Source of the DNA: Rhizophagus irregularis
Lineage: Eukaryota > Glomeromycota > Glomeromycetes > Glomerales > Glomeraceae
Assembly (NCBI RefSeq): GCF_026210795.1
Contig: NC_089439.1
Coordinates: 2,728,001 to 2,792,000, forward strand
DNA: 64,000 nucleotides
Direction: 5' to 3'
Within the stretch, counting starts at the first letter, position 1. Each line of letters opens with the position of its first letter. The notes beneath the pieces were generated by a model, which saw only the letters and a program-made list of their open reading frames with translations, did not search any database and was not told the origin of the DNA. Positions 20,508 to 34,365 of the stretch are shown one piece after another. A program made the translations under genes and the position numbers.

Positions 20508-23500
20508 CAGGTAACTCGAACTTTAACCATTACTGAAAGTCATAAATTATGATTTTGCAATTAATTTCAACTTTTGTATTCTGTTGTAGTTCCTGCCATT
20601 CACAAGTATAAAATGTTGAATAGATTATCAACTGAAACCTATGAAACCCTTTACAAATATTATATAAAAAATCCTTATCAGCTATCAAATAGAAAAGAAG
20701 TGATATGGCAATTAGTAAACACGGTTAGTTAGTAAAATCTGATGGATTTCAAGATTGATATATAGTAAAAATAAATTACTAATATAAATTTTTACAAGTG
20801 AAACTCAAAAAATTAACCTTAATGAATAGAAAAGTTGTTCACTGTAAAATTGAAGAATTCAGAAATATTCTCTGGAAGATATTTCTGGATTCTATTGATT
20901 TAAAGATAAAGTCCTAGGAGAAATCTGAAAATTTACCACATAAAAATTTTGTTCAATGATTATCAAATATAATTTTCAAGTGTAGTCCAAATAGGTCAGG
21001 TCTATATATGAAGTCGAAATTAAAGTCCAAAAGTAGAAATATTTCGACTTGAGAAGGTCAAAAGTTGAAATTAAAGTCGAAATGGTTTAAATTACATCAT
21101 AGTCATGTGATTTTTATAATTATAATTTAATATCAAATTTTAAATGTGAATAACTCTGTCAATATTGATGCTACAGATATGAAATACATATCATTGGAAT
21201 CCTCTCGATGAGCTGAATCTAACTGCGTAAAGATCATAAAGTTGAATCACTGGATGTGGAGTTTGTTAACTTTGAATTTTAATATTATTGTTTACTACTA
21301 TAAAATCATATGACTATAACGTAATTTTGACTATTTTGACTTTTGGGAGGGGCTCAAGTCAAAATCATTTCAACTATTTTGACCATTTTGACCATTTCGG
21401 AGGTCAAAATTAACCAATTTTGGTTTCATGTATAGTTAGGTCAAGTCAGGTTAATTAATAAATCTGACCTGAAATTTTTTTTTCAGGTCAGGTTAAGTCA
21501 GGTTATATCAGGTTATCTGTTTGACCTGACCTGAACTGAAACCTGAAAATTTTTAGGATTTTTATTAAAATATCAAAAAAATGGTGCAAAACATTTTTTT
21601 TGAAAATATTGCTATTTACTTTTTCATATTAAAATCATATAAAAAGGTGAATCGCAATATCGCAACTAATTTTTTTTATATAAAACCAATATAAAAAAGT
21701 GAATTCTGATACTGCAATTCACTTTTTATATATAAAATCAATATAAAAAAGTGAATCCCAATATCGCAACTCACTTTTTATATATAAAATCAATATAAAA
21801 AAGTGAATTCTAATATCACAACTAACTTTTATTATATAAAATCAATATAAAAAAGTGAATTCTAATATTACAACTAACTTTTATTATATAAAATCAATAT
21901 AAAAAAGTGAATCCTAATATCGCAACTCACTTTTATATATAAAATCAATATAAAAGGTGAATTATAATACCTTCACTTATATTATATAAAATCATATTTT
22001 CAGGTCAACAGGTCATTCAGATTATATTGATGTTAAAATCTAAACTAAATAGCAATTGCTAAACCTGACCTGATAAATTCAGGTTAACCTGTTAGGTACC
22101 TGAATTTGGTCAATCTGTTCAGAACTCTAAATTCCAGTACTAGATATCTTCTTGGATACATCTTCATAGAACTCTAAGAACAACTATTTTTGTATTGACG
22201 TCTATGATACTATTCACTTAAAAAAATGGAGAAATTTTAAGAACTACAGGAAAATTCTAAAGTAAAGAATGGTTCAGTAATATGGCAGTAACTTTTGCAA
22301 AAGATTAAGAACAATACTATTCAAACTTAATATGGAAAAGTAAATAAACTTTAATTAATATCAAAGTATAATTTTTTTTTACCTTAGCATCTTTAACAAA
22401 TAGATATTTTTAAAGATATTATTGTTGTTTAAATTTTTTTGAAAGTCACTCAAAAAGTCATATAAACTTGCTCTCGTTCACTGGTACAATATCAGCATTT
22501 TTGAACCAGAACTTTATAGCTATCCGCAGTTGCATTATATTAAAGAATATAACACAATTCCTATTAGTTCAATCAGCTAAAAAATTCATATTATGCAAAA
22601 TTTGCTAAGAAAAATTGATTTTTATTGAATAAATATATATTTTAATAAAAAAAAATACTAGAGACTGGCGAAGTTATTATTGAATCATAATTTCTTATAA
22701 AAACTTCAGTTTAATATATGAAAAAAAAAATTTAAAAAAAAATTAAAGTTCAGTGAACTTCATTAACTTTGAAAAGTTTAAATAAACTCTAAATAAAACT
22801 TGATTTTCATATGTTCTTGCAGATTTCTGCAGATCTTTTACTAATTTGTATCTGCAGATTGCTAAGACTGCTGGTTCCTATTTAAAAATTAAAATTTTTA
22901 CAATTTTAAAGATTTCATATTTAGAAAATTACAACAATCTACATCATTAAAAGTTGCTGCAGAATTTTTATTGAAGAATTACGGCAATTTGTGTTTTTAC
23001 AGATTTATATCAAAATTTTAAAAAAATAATGGTGGTAATTTGCATTTACAGATTACCACCAATCTTCATTAAAAAATTGCGTAGAAATTATAAAATCGCA
23101 AACAGCAAACCTGTGCAGATCTGCATGCAAATTCTATTGTTCATTTTAAACCTGCATTTAATCATATAATATATGGAATCTTTGCAATAGAAAGGTATGA
23201 AACTCAAAAAAAATTTTAATTTTACTTTATATGCTAATTATGTTTTTTTTACTGAAATAAATGCAAATTTAATATTAATTTAATTTTTAATATTTTTTGA
23301 ATTTGTACCTTTTTATTGCAAAGACCCCATATTATTATTTTAAATTACTATATATTGTTTATAATAGAAAAATTATGCTTTTTCTTTTTCTTTAATAGCA
23401 TTATTAAAAAAAACTGTTCCAATATAACTTGATCGAAAAAAATAGTAAAATATATATATTACAAAATTTAATAATTCTTTTTCCAAAAGGTGATTTTAAA

Positions 23501-24319
23501 ATATTCTGTAATAGCAAGTTAAAACAATAAGTAATATAACGAAGATTAATAATTGAAGAATAATTTTTGTAAATAATAGAACATTTAGCAGCAACATTTG
23601 CTTTATTATTAGAAATAATAGCAGAAATTTTTTAGTGTCAATTTGAAAAATAATAGCTTCTGTTTTTTTATAGGTAATATGGAATCAGGTTTTTGTGATA
23701 CAATCATTGCTTGATATTGACCGTTTTTCAAATTATTAGAGATTGATTTCTAAAAATTACAAATTAATAATCTTTATATATGATAAAATAATGTATTATG
23801 TAGATAAGAACTTAACTATTTTACAGTACAGATTTTGAATATTAGTCCTTAATTTTTATTTCACATCTACGAGAATTGCTCTTTGCAAATATTCTAAAAT
23901 TAAGAGTATTTAATTTAATTTATGTATAACAAATACTTAATACTAATGATTTATATTAAATTTTCATCAGCAATAACTGATGGTATAGATATGTCTGATG
24001 AACTTACTTCCTAGAATTGTTACATAATTTTCATAAATAAGAAGTCTTTCAGTTGGTCTCTTTTATTTGCTTTTACAAGTGAAATTTTAAACTTAACTAA
24101 TGTAACATCAAAATTGTATATAGGAATAAAAAAATGATAAAATAGATTTATGTTGTAAATAATATAGCTGATGTATAACATAGCTGGTGCATTTATTTCT
24201 CTACTGAAATACAGTGTAAGACAAAAATAATTGAACTCTGAATTTTTCTCATTGTACTACCAATATTATGTCAAATTTAGTTTGTTTAGAACTAGTAGTT
24301 TATTCAACATAAATTAAGG
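20508..24319. other. Repeat-rich intergenic DNA without genes
   Basis: No coding sequence is supported. A possible TIR element lies at about 21003-21437 (CTATATATGAAGTC / reverse CTATACATGAAACC) inside a GGTCAGGT-rich segment. The palindromic GTGAATTCTAATATC-type tandem array (about 60-bp units, six or seven copies) runs from 21620 to 21960. Around 22815-23125 there are repeated TGCAGATTTCTGCAGATC-type words. The rest is AT-rich. Confidence 0.5.
21620..21960. repeat. Palindromic tandem repeat, about 60-bp units
   Basis: Units consist of AAAAAGTGAATTCTAATATC, CACAACTAACTTTT, then ATATAAAATCAATATAA, repeated six to seven times with small changes. Each unit can fold because GTGAATT...AACTCAC-type halves are near complementary. 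It is flanked by GGTCAGGT-rich arms (21400-21540 and 21985-22110) that resemble the ends around 54770-54900 and 61970-62110. Confidence 0.75.
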
Positions 24320-25175
24320 TACTGTATATCACGGGCCATAATACCCCCCTATGTATAGTACCTCTCTTAAAAAATTTCATAGAATTGTATAGTACCCAGA
24401 GGGAATATTTTACAATTATCTCATGATCTGGTGATCAGATTTGAGCCATCTTTCACAGGTCGAAAAGTGAAAAATCAGGCACCAATCGGTCACCAATCAG
24501 GTAGCTGATTGGCATGATTGGTGACCAGATGATCGGGATGATTGGCATTTTCGCCAAATACCGTCACCAATCAGGCAGTTTGCTAACTTTTGATCCAGTG
24601 ATCAGAAAAGGATGAAATATAGCTCATTGGAATCGTCTCAGCAAGACGAATCTAATGGTAGTAAAATCGCATTTCTAGGATTAATACTTGATGAGAAATT
24701 AAGTAAAATATAAAAATAAAAATGTATCATTTATATTTTATTTAATTTTTTATTAACTATTAATCCTAGAGATGCGATTTTACTACCATTAGATTCGTCT
24801 TGTTGAGACGATTCTAATGAGCTATATTTCATTCTTTTCTGATCACTGGATCAAAAGTTAGCAAACTGCCTGATTAGACAGATTGATTTAAAATGCTAAT
24901 CAGGCACCAATCGGTTACCAATCAGGTACCTGATTGGTGACCGATTGGTAACTGATTGATGCCTGATTTTTCACTTTTTGACCTGTGTTTTTTTTGTTTG
25001 ATAGCTCTCATTAAGCTCTTTAAAATAAAAAAGATCACTCAAATTGGACTAGTAGATCATAAGATATTTGCAAAAAATGAAATTTTTTTAAATTTTGTTT
25101 AGTATTCCAAGGGTATAGGGTCAAACCCTCAATTTTTGCAAGATACCTGGGTACTGTAGCCCGCTATATACGGTA
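24320..25175. mobile_element. Foldback element with a second element nested in it
   Basis: The ends TACTGTATATCACGGGCC and (in reverse) TACCGTATATAGCGGGCT are inverted. Inside, the arms around 24415-24460 (TCTCATGATCTGGTGATCAG) and 25025-25070 (inverted) show a second layer of symmetry. The nested element at 24464-24987 interrupts this foldback. Duplicated target sites could not be set with confidence. Non-coding. Confidence 0.65.
24464..24987. mobile_element. Nested foldback (CACAGGTC ends) with long arms
   Basis: The ends CACAGGTCGAAAAGTGAAAA and the inverted copy ending at 24987 begin arms of about 240 bp each. The arms include repeated CACCAATCAGG words and, nearer the centre, the AGCTCATTGGAATCGTCTC motif family shared with the foldback at 13537-14700. 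The centre lies at about 24690-24750. A minimal copy of the same family is at 32596-32681. Confidence 0.75.
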
Positions 25176-26784
25176 ATATTATTATATAATTGTCTTCTGT
25201 TTAGTTCAACTATTAAGCCAATAATCAATTTTTTTAATTACTTTACAAATTAAACAAGTTTTACCCAGAAATTTCTTTTTTTTTATAACTATAATTGCTA
25301 TAGTAATTCAACAAACTTATTTTCAAATATTTTTTTTCTGTGTTATGCTTAATAATATTCATTAAGTTTCAATAGAATCAAATCCCTAAGGCCATATTAA
25401 ATATGTGATGAATTTAATATTACTATTTTTACTATTTTATTAAAATCACTAAAGAATTCATCCAACTTGTCCATCACAGAGTAAATCATTTCGATTATAT
25501 CTAGCATCTTCAAAAGTGTCATATATGGAACATATCAGTTGAAATGAGTTAGAGATCAAATTCTCTTATAAAAAAAAAATTGGAATTGTTTGTGGACTTA
25601 TGTTGCTGAACGTAACAATGGTTGTTGAAGCCTTAAGAAATCAAAATACAAAGAATAAAGTTGAGATATTTCGATTATTAAAGTAAAAATGATTGGTTAT
25701 AATAAGATCTAGGAATTATTACTGATGATTCGTTAGGATTTAGAATAATTTAACGATTTTCCATTTTATTATAATTTTCGGAAAATCTCGTTAAATGACA
25801 GATGGATATGGCCACAAATTAAACACGCAAAATAAAAAGAATGCAGAAAATTCAAATCTTCTTTGATCCAGTAAAATAATTTTATTTTTCAGATTCGAAA
25901 AATTTTACTTAATAGGATATTTTTTTTTTTGTCTTGCATTACCAAATTCAGAATTCAATTAATATTTAGGACCGGACTACAGATGGAAATTATTATTACA
26001 GAAGTCAATCGTTGCCTAGTTTCTGGTCTTCACGACGTAATTCAACATACTGTTTTTGTTAAATAAAAAGTTATTCACTATTTGTCATTTTTAAAATTTT
26101 CTGGAATTTTTTATGTGCGACTTATTACATTTCCAAATATGTTACTTAGATCTAATTTCGGAATAATCTAATCTATAATCTGTCACCTGAAAAAATTTTT
26201 TTATCGGACGAAATATTCTTAATTTTGTCGACAAGAAACATTGGATTTGACGGTATCTTATTTCATAATTAGACCCTGAGAAAAGGTGTGGAATGATTAA
26301 TATTTTTGTTAATTTATTTGTATTTAAAATATTTAAAAGAAGGGGTCAGCATATTTCATTGACCACCATAAACATTACAAATAATTTTGTGTGTAATAAA
26401 AATTGGACCCAAAGATACCATCAAAGTCGTTACGTTTCTATAGGATTTTTTACTAAAAAGTAAGATACTATCTTATCAATGTATCAACATAAATTCAATG
26501 ATTACGTTTTTTTTTTATCCTTATACTATAAATTATTGATTATTTAGTTATACATATCGAAAGAAAAGTGAGTTCTTTATATATGGATTTCGGATCCCTG
26601 TGTGAAATGTGATTCTGTCACACTCATAAAATAACAAAAATTTTTAGCACAAGTCAAATATTCTTTTTTTAAAGACTTTGTCGTTCTTTATTCTATTATA
26701 TGTTAAATTTTTTTTCTATTTCATACTTCTTTTATCGAAAATTTTGATATTTTTTAAACTGGAATAATTGATTAAGAAACTAAA
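25176..26784. other. Intergenic region upstream of the TPP2 gene
   Basis: No gene is supported. The sequence becomes less repetitive towards 26784, as expected for a promoter and 5' leader, but no defined promoter motif stands out. Confidence 0.45.
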
Positions 26785-29700
26785 ATGACTATTAAAACAT
26801 CGAAGCCCATACCTAAGTTTCCTACATATGGTCTACTTCCTAAAGAGGTCAGTTAACCAATTAGTTCACAAAAAAAGCAAAAAAAAAAGAAAGATTATTA
26901 TATAATTGATCTATTAATATTAGGAAACTGAAGCAGCTGCTTTTCTAAAAAAATATCCTGAATATGACGGTCGTGGAACTGTAATTGCTATATTGGACAC
27001 CGGTGTTGATCCTGGTGCAGTAGGCCTGCAAGTAAGATCTCAGTTTTATATTATAAAATAATTGTCATTTACGGTTAACAAAATCAAAAATTAATAACAA
27101 TCATTACTTAAGAAAACTACTGAAGGAAAGCCGAAAATTATAGATATTATTGATTGTACAGGATCCGGTATTTATTGAGTTTCCATAATCTTTTTTCTGT
27201 TTCTATTAACATGATTTCTTATTAATTTTTTTGAGATTTATTATTAGGTGATGTCGATACAAAAACTATTGTGAAAACAAGTAAGGAGGAAAGTTCGAAG
27301 GAAACTTTGCACACTATAGTAGGGTTATCAGGCCGATGTCTTATTATTGATCCAACTTGGGACAATCCTTCTGGAGAATTTCATGTTGGCATTAAAAGAG
27401 CTTATGAATTATTCCCCAAAGAATTGATCACGAGATTAACACAGGTTTTTTTCTAGAATATAGAATAAATTTGCTTATCAGTTATATTAAAGTATTAACA
27501 ATAACTTATAATTTAGGAACGTCGACAAAAATTTGAGTCTGAACACTATCAAATTCTTGTTGAAGTACAACAAAAGCTTGCTGCTTGGGAGGAAGCACAT
27601 TCTCCTTCATCGACGCCAACAGAATCTGATCTTGCTATTAAAACTGACCTTGAAGCTAGATTGGAGGTTCTTAAAGATGCATTAAAGAATTATGACGATC
27701 CTGGCATAATTTTAGATGTTGTAGCATTCAATGATGGTAGCGATTGGAGGGTTGTGGTTGATGTGGATGAAAGTGGTGACTTGCGAGGTGAATTATCGGT
27801 GAAATGACCTTGTACGTTGATGTACCATGTCCTAAATTATTCCCAATTTGTTAAATAAATTAGGTGCTCCACTTTTAACTGATTACCATAAGGAACTGCA
27901 ATATCATAAATTTAGTCAAGAAGATTTGTTTAGTTTCTCCGTAAATATATATGATGAAGGGAATATAGTCAGGTAATGCTCTTATTTATTTTTGTAATTT
28001 TTTATTTACATATACCTTAATCTATTTTATTATCGACTAAATCTTATTAGTATTGTTACGGCTGCTGGCACTCATGGGACCCACGTAGCTGCTATTACTG
28101 CGGCATATCATCCTGAAGAGCCAGCACTTAATGGGGTATTTAATATTCAAAGAAATACTTAGATGAATTAGAATTCCATTATAATTTATTATTTCTTAAA
28201 ATTTGTTATGTTCTCATAATTTCTAGGTTGCTCCGGGTGCTCAGGTACGAATATTTTAAATTTCTTTGCACGATTATTGTAACGAATTACCAACTAAATC
28301 GATATCAATCGTGATAAATAGATTATTTCTCTTAAAATTGGTGATACTCGTTTAGGAAGTATGGAAACAGGCGCGGGATTGGCAAGAGCTGCTATTGAGC
28401 TTGTCGAAAAAAAGTGTGATCTCGCAAATATGAGTTATGGTGAGGCAAGTTCTATCCCAGATTTCGGCCATTTTATTGAATTAATTCGTGATGAAGTTAT
28501 CGGCAAATACGGATGTATTTTCGTGAGTAGTGCGGGGAACAGTGGACCTGCTTTGAGCACAAATGGGTCACCTGGTGGTACAACAAGTGGTAAGCAAACA
28601 CAACAAATATTGAAAATTTTTTTTTTTTCAAATATTATTTTATAACATATCGAAAATCGCTCTTAGATGTCATAGGGGTTGGCGCCTATGTTTCTCATTC
28701 CATGATTCAAGCTGAATACGCACTACTTGAATCTGTACCTGAAAGATCCTATACTTGGTGTTCTCAGGGTCCTAACACTGATGGTGATATTGGTGTTACA
28801 ATTTATGCTCCTGGAGGGTAATTGTGTTATGTTACATTCTTATTATAATTTCTAAATTATCGTTACTAAATTTCACATTTATAATTTTGTAGTGCAATAA
28901 CATCAACGCCCCTTTATTCTTTGACAAAGTCTATGTTAATGAATGGCACATCAATGTAACGTCATAAATTACAATATTTTGATATACACTCGTATATTTT
29001 TTGTTATTCTTCTTGTTTGAGATTAATCATTAAAATTTTTTTTGGTGATTTCTAGGTCTTCCCCTAACGCGACAGGATGTATTGCATTACTTTTGTCTGG
29101 GCTCAAAGCTGAAAACAAACCGTATACTCCATTCAGGATTAAAAATGCAATTTCAAATAGTAGCAAATCAATTAATGAAAATTTTGGAGTAGGATTACTC
29201 CAAGTACAAAAAACATGGGAATATCTTAATACTTATTACGATCGAGAAGATCAAGATATTTCATTTGAAGTAAGCGCATTTAAATATTTATAGGGATAAT
29301 TTGCCCATATTTATATTTAATTATACATATAATAATTTAAATATAGGTTAGAATAAATAATAGCTCTCTAAAAAACCGTGGTATATATTTGAGAGAAGAA
29401 AATGAAACTTCAAGTGTACAATTATTTAATGTATCTATCGGACCAAAATTTATGAAAGAAATCGAACCGACAACTGGAGAAAATAATTCAAAGAAATTTG
29501 AATTTGAAACACGATTGGCACTGGTTTGCACACAACCTTGGGTTCGTTCTCCAGATTTCTTGCTAATGGGCAGTCAAGGTAAATATTAATTGAGAAGAGA
29601 AATATATATACATTCCTGCATGTTTGTATAATATTCCATATTTTTATAGGAAGATCATTTGAAGTCAAAGTTGATCCGACACAATTAAATCCAGGCGGAT

Positions 29701-32139
29701 TTTATTATTCTGAAGTTGAAGTGAGTATAAATTTCCAAATAACGTAATAAGGTTTATTTCGCATTGGTCATCTTTATGTTAATTAATTTAATTAAATTAC
29801 GCATTCACATAGGGCTATGATACAACTTGTCCAGATCGTGGACCTTTGTTTAGGGTACCTGTTACTGTCACTAGACCCATTATTTTATCCAATTCTAAAG
29901 TGTCCTTCAACAATTGGTCCTTTGGTCCTGGTCATATCGAAAGACGATTTGTAAAGGTTCCTGATGGTGCAACATTTGCCGGTAAAATCTATTATTTTGG
30001 ATTTAGGTTGAATTTGGTATTTGGTAATTCATATCACTTTAGCTAAATCCTTTGATTCCATTATTCAGATTTGACTCTCAAGTTTTCTACGAGTCAGGCC
30101 ACATCACCAGCACGTTTCTGGTTACATATGATTCAGTTACTACCGCAAAAAAGATTTACAGCTCATGAACGTGTATATATATTCTCGCTTGGTCAAGGTA
30201 GTTATGGTGATGGTAATGGAGAAGAGCAAGTTGAAAAAAAACGATTTGCTGTTCATGGTGGAGTAACGATAGAGGTATGTAGTATTATTTGAAAATTAAT
30301 TAATATTTTGTAATAATTATATATAATATTATGTTAGATTTGTTTGGCTCAATTTTGGTCTAGTTTGGGAAATCATACTGTTTCGCTAGAATTTGTTTTT
30401 CATGGTATTCAAATTGCCAACAATGCGAATAACGGTGATACCATATATGTGAATGGCGGGGAAGCATACACTCGAATAGATGTTGTAACACCAGTCCGAA
30501 GAGAGGACGAACTTCATCCTTCAATTTCGTTAGGTAATGTTTATTCATACATTTATTAATGATATAGAATTTGAATTATTGATCTTTACTATTTAAATTT
30601 TAGATGTTCTTCGTAAACCATTGCGTCCAGCCGAATACTCATTGAAACCACTAAGTCCTGATCGTGATGTTCTTCCGAATTCCCGAAGAGTATATGGTCT
30701 TTTGTTAACTTATAAATTTAGTACGACTGATAAGAATGTAACTTTTACACCAAAGTTTCCTGCATTCTTTGATTTATTATATGATTCTTATTTTGAGGAT
30801 TTCTTTGCATTTGGTGAGATCTACTTTCATGATAATTAAAAAATCTTTCTAAAAAATAGACAGTTAATATATATTCTTTATTTTAATAGTTTATGATCCG
30901 AATAAAAAGGTTATTGGTTATCTTGATATCTACGCAAAGAATATAAAGCTAGAAACTAAAGGAGATTATGTCATTCGAGCCCAAGTACGTCATCATTCAC
31001 AAGAAATTTTGGAAAAATTAAACAATACAATATGCTTTTTGGAATTTAATCTTTCAAAAAAGATTACTCTTGAAGTATACAATCAAGTTTCTGAAGTTTT
31101 TACATCCAACAAACCAACTGCAAATAAGAGATCCTTGGAAAAAGATTCTATAATAGCATATTTCATTGGATCACCAACCGATTATTCTACCTACCCTAAG
31201 GAAGCTAAACCTGGTGATATATTATCCGGAAAGCTTAACTTTGTGAGTTCAAATAAAGTTGATGGTGGTCAATATTTGATCAATTTGGTAGTTCCGCCTG
31301 CCCCTACTAAACCTAAAGAAATTACTCCAAATGGTGATGAAGAAAGTGGAAAAGAAAGTAGTAGTGAATTTGATGAAACCCCTAAACCTGAAAAAACCAA
31401 AGAAGATAAAGCAGTAGAAGATTTAACCGAAGCTATTCGCGATCTACAAATTACTCATCTGAAAAAATTTCCAGCAGAATCTACACAGCGTGCTGAAATA
31501 CTTGCAGAACTTGAAAATAATCATCCAACACATTTGCCAGTCTTTATAGCTAAATTAGATTTATTATTGGAATCTGACGAAACTCTATCTCCTGAAACTG
31601 CTAATAAAGTTTTGGAGGTTGCAGACGAAATATTAAAGAAAGTTGATTTAACAGAATTAGCACAATATTATGGTATTAAACAGGAAGGAAATATTAATGA
31701 AACAGCTAAAAAGAAAAAAAAAGAGAATGATGAAAAAAAGAAAGCAGTTGTATCAGCTTTACGTGCGAAAGCTCAAGCATTGGCAGCTCTTGCAAGTGAT
31801 TCCACATCATCATCATCAAATATCGCAGCAACACGGTTCGAAGAAACTTATAAAGCACTTGCGCAATGGTGGGATGCTACACCACCAACATCAGATTTTA
31901 AGAATTTACTTACTTATATTATTCGTGAACGTCGTGCAAATCGATATGGTAATGCACTTAAAGCTCTTAATAAATACTTAAGTGAAAGTAGTCTTACTAA
32001 TGATAATACAAAAGATTATGAGAAAGCATTAGGAATTAAGATTGAATTGTATAAAGATGCTGAGTATACTGTTTGGGAAAATTATGAGAGGAAAATGAAG
32101 TTTATTAGAATACCTCCAGGTGGATATGCACCTTTTTAA
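26785..32139 (+). CDS. TPP2: Tripeptidyl-peptidase II, 19 exons
   Basis: Giant cytosolic serine peptidase that removes tripeptides from peptides released by the proteasome. Exons: 26785-26847, 26924-27031, 27113-27167, 27248-27444, 27517-27787, 27864-27972, 28051-28135, 28227-28244, 28322-28589, 28667-28817, 28893-28955, 29056-29269, 29347-29578, 29650-29720, 29813-29981, 30069-30274, 30338-30533, 30604-30813 and 30890-32139. They sum to 3,936 nt, giving 1,311 residues; the family is about 1,250. All borders are GT/AG and every phase matches. The subtilisin-type catalytic set is present: Asp46 in ILDTGVDPG, His276 in GTHGTHVA, oxyanion Asn375 in SSAGNSGP and Ser462 in NGTSMSSP. The long gap between Asp and His is the diagnostic TPP2 insertion. 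The C-terminal part has a Glu/Lys/Ser-rich linker (about 1040-1075) and a Lys-rich helical stretch before the end GGYAPF. Exon 8 is only 18 nt (VAPGAQ). The gene looks intact, with no sign of decay. Confidence 0.97.
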
Positions 32140-33984
32140 TTTAAAAGAGTGTGATATGATATAAATTATTTATTGTTTTATAATTTGATATTTATCGTTT
32201 AATATATTAAGACTTATTTTACTTGTTCTACAAAATTATACTATAATTTTTTTTGAATTTGAGATTTGAGACAAATTTGAAAAATCTAAAAGACAGTGAT
32301 TACTATTTATTAAAAAGTTTTTTTTTTATATTCAAATTTGGTAATGGTTCATTTTAACCTATGTATACAGTATAAAAAATATCAAATTATATATTTTTTT
32401 TTAAAAGTATATAAACTTTATTTATAAGGTATAATTAATCCATCCAATTAGTAATCAGTTTATACTGCTGAAATTCTCCTTTCTCTCATTTTTTATGATG
32501 AAAATAATATTTCACTTATTTTAAAATACATTTATTTAAAGAAGTTGCTTAAATATTTGGTTAAAATACCAACTTAGTTTCTGCTACTTGTCTTTTACAG
32601 GTTGAAAAGTGAAAAATCAAGCATCAATCAGTCACCAATTGATGACTGATTGATGCCTGATTTTTCACTTTTCAACTTGTGTTTATTGGATCCAGTAATA
32701 CTTACTCACATTTTTTTTGAGTGACTTTAGCTACAAGGTTAAAGATTCCAAGCTAAAAGAAAGAAATTTCTGGTTTGTTAAATGGTGAAAGTTCATTTTC
32801 TTCATAATAAAATGTTATTCCTGGTTAGTGATGCCTGCCTAAACTCTTTTTGCAAAAAATTTTGGTTTCGTCACCAACTAGTTTTGGTTTCATCATTGAC
32901 TAAACTATATAATAATAATTTTTAATTTTAATTTTAATTATATAAAATTATAGTTTTATTATAAAAATATATAAAATTAATTATATTTATAATAGTTTTA
33001 TAAATTCTTTTTAAAAAATATTATATTTTAATAAAAATTTATTTTTTTAAATAATTATTATAATTAAAAATCCATGGAAATTTATAAAAAATCCATAGAA
33101 ATACCATGGAATATTGAATTTCAGCATTTCGTCTTTTAATTTTAAATGTCTAAACTATTTCGGTTTCGTCAAATGACTAAATATTTCGGTTTCGCCCAGC
33201 ATCTCTATTCCTGGTAATAGTTTTGTAAAGTTTTCTTCTTTATCTAGGTTTTTGCTCTTTCAGGTTGGTTTTCTTAAGAGTTATGAATTTTTTTATCTTT
33301 CTTTTTGCCTTTACTTTTTGAAGTTTTTCTGAAAAATAGAGAGATATTTCAAAAATAATTGATATCAGGTGGTTTGGTAATCATTTTTTGAAAGAATTAG
33401 ATGTAATTTAAGAATAATGCAGATTTTAGTGATTAGTTTTTGGTTAGATAAAATCAAAGTAGCATATATTTGGATTATTATAGGGTTTTTTTTTGTGATT
33501 TAAATTATTTATTTAGTTTAAATAGTTTACTAACTCTGGTAATATAATTACTTAAGAAATTTATTTTTATCAATCAGTATGGAAGGTATTTACCAACCAG
33601 AGGCTGGCAGTTTCAATTTATAGCTAATCTACAAGTACAAACTTCATTTTATCTGGATTTTTAAATTTGGTATATTAGAAATAGTGGTCATTTTATAATT
33701 TTTATATTATTGTTATGGATTTTTTTGTTTTATTATATATTCTTTTACAATATGCTTTTTTTTTGGATGTATTCACCAATTTGAATAGATTATTTTAATA
33801 ATAATACTTTAGTAGTATTTGTTTAATTTATAACTTGTATGTAATAATCTGCTTAAATTTACATTATATTAAACTTTTAACTAATACCTATTAATAAAAA
33901 TAAAAAACTTATTTATAGGCTTAAAAGTAAAAAAATCTTATTTTTAATATTGCAAATAATAGATTTTTACTTTTAGGCTTATAA
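32140..33984. other. Downstream of TPP2: AT-rich DNA and a short palindrome
   Basis: No gene is seen. It contains the 86-bp palindromic element at 32596-32681 and AT-rich sequence with GGTTTCGTC-type words around 32860-33200 that resemble the dispersed repeat at 9240 and 63600. TPP2's 3' untranslated region must lie at its start. Confidence 0.45.
32596..32681. mobile_element. 86-bp palindromic mini-element
   Basis: An almost perfect inverted repeat: TACAGGTTGAAAAGTGAAAA at the left and its complement ending ACTTGTG at the right, with a centre at about CACCAATTGATGAC. Its ends match those of the larger foldback at 24464-24987, so it is the minimal member of that family. Non-coding. Confidence 0.75.
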
Positions 33985-34335
33985 AAGTGCTGGAATAATT
34001 AGTTCCAGCGTTTTCCTTTTTGATTTTACATGTAAAAACGCTAGAATCATTAGTTCCAGCATTTTTCTTTTTGATTTTACATGTAAAAATGCTGAAGCTG
34101 ATAGTTTCAGCATTTTTTTTTTGATTTTACATGTAAAAATGCCAGAATCATTATAAGTTTCGGCGTTATTTAATTTATTTGACCCAAATATATGTCGGGT
34201 CAACAGGTCAGATCGGGTACCGACCAGCACTGACCTGACCTGTGTTAGGTCATGAATTTGATGACTTGACCTGAATATTTCGGGTCAACCCGTTGGGTCA
34301 CCTGATCTGTCGAGTCAGGTTTCGGAGCTCTAATC
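33985..34335. repeat. Four hairpin units and a GAGCTC-end segment
   Basis: Units with stems such as GCTGGAATAATTAGTTCCAGC (with its last base omitted: GCTGGAATAATTAGTTCCAG), CTAGAATCATTAGTTCCAG and GCTGAAGCTGATAGTTTCAG lie between 33985 and 34165, joined by TTGATTTTACATGTAAAAA. They match the array at 12275-13235 in the opposite orientation. The following segment to 34335 (GGGTCAACAGGTCAG, GGTCATGAATTTGATGAC, GGAGCTC) matches 12085-12274 inverted. It is a short copy of the same element. The apparent frame at 33979-34230 is a repeat by-product. Confidence 0.8.
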
Positions 34336-34365
34336 ATAGGTAAAGGATTCTAAAATCAAGTATGC

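Noticed and set aside
21400-22110. AGGTCA repeats as nuclear-receptor-type response elements
   Set aside because: The words are part of the inverted ends of a repeat family found at several sites, and fungi lack such receptors of the animal type.
29337-30548. Minus-strand frames within the TPP2 gene
   Set aside because: They are shadows of conserved TPP2 exons on the plus strand.
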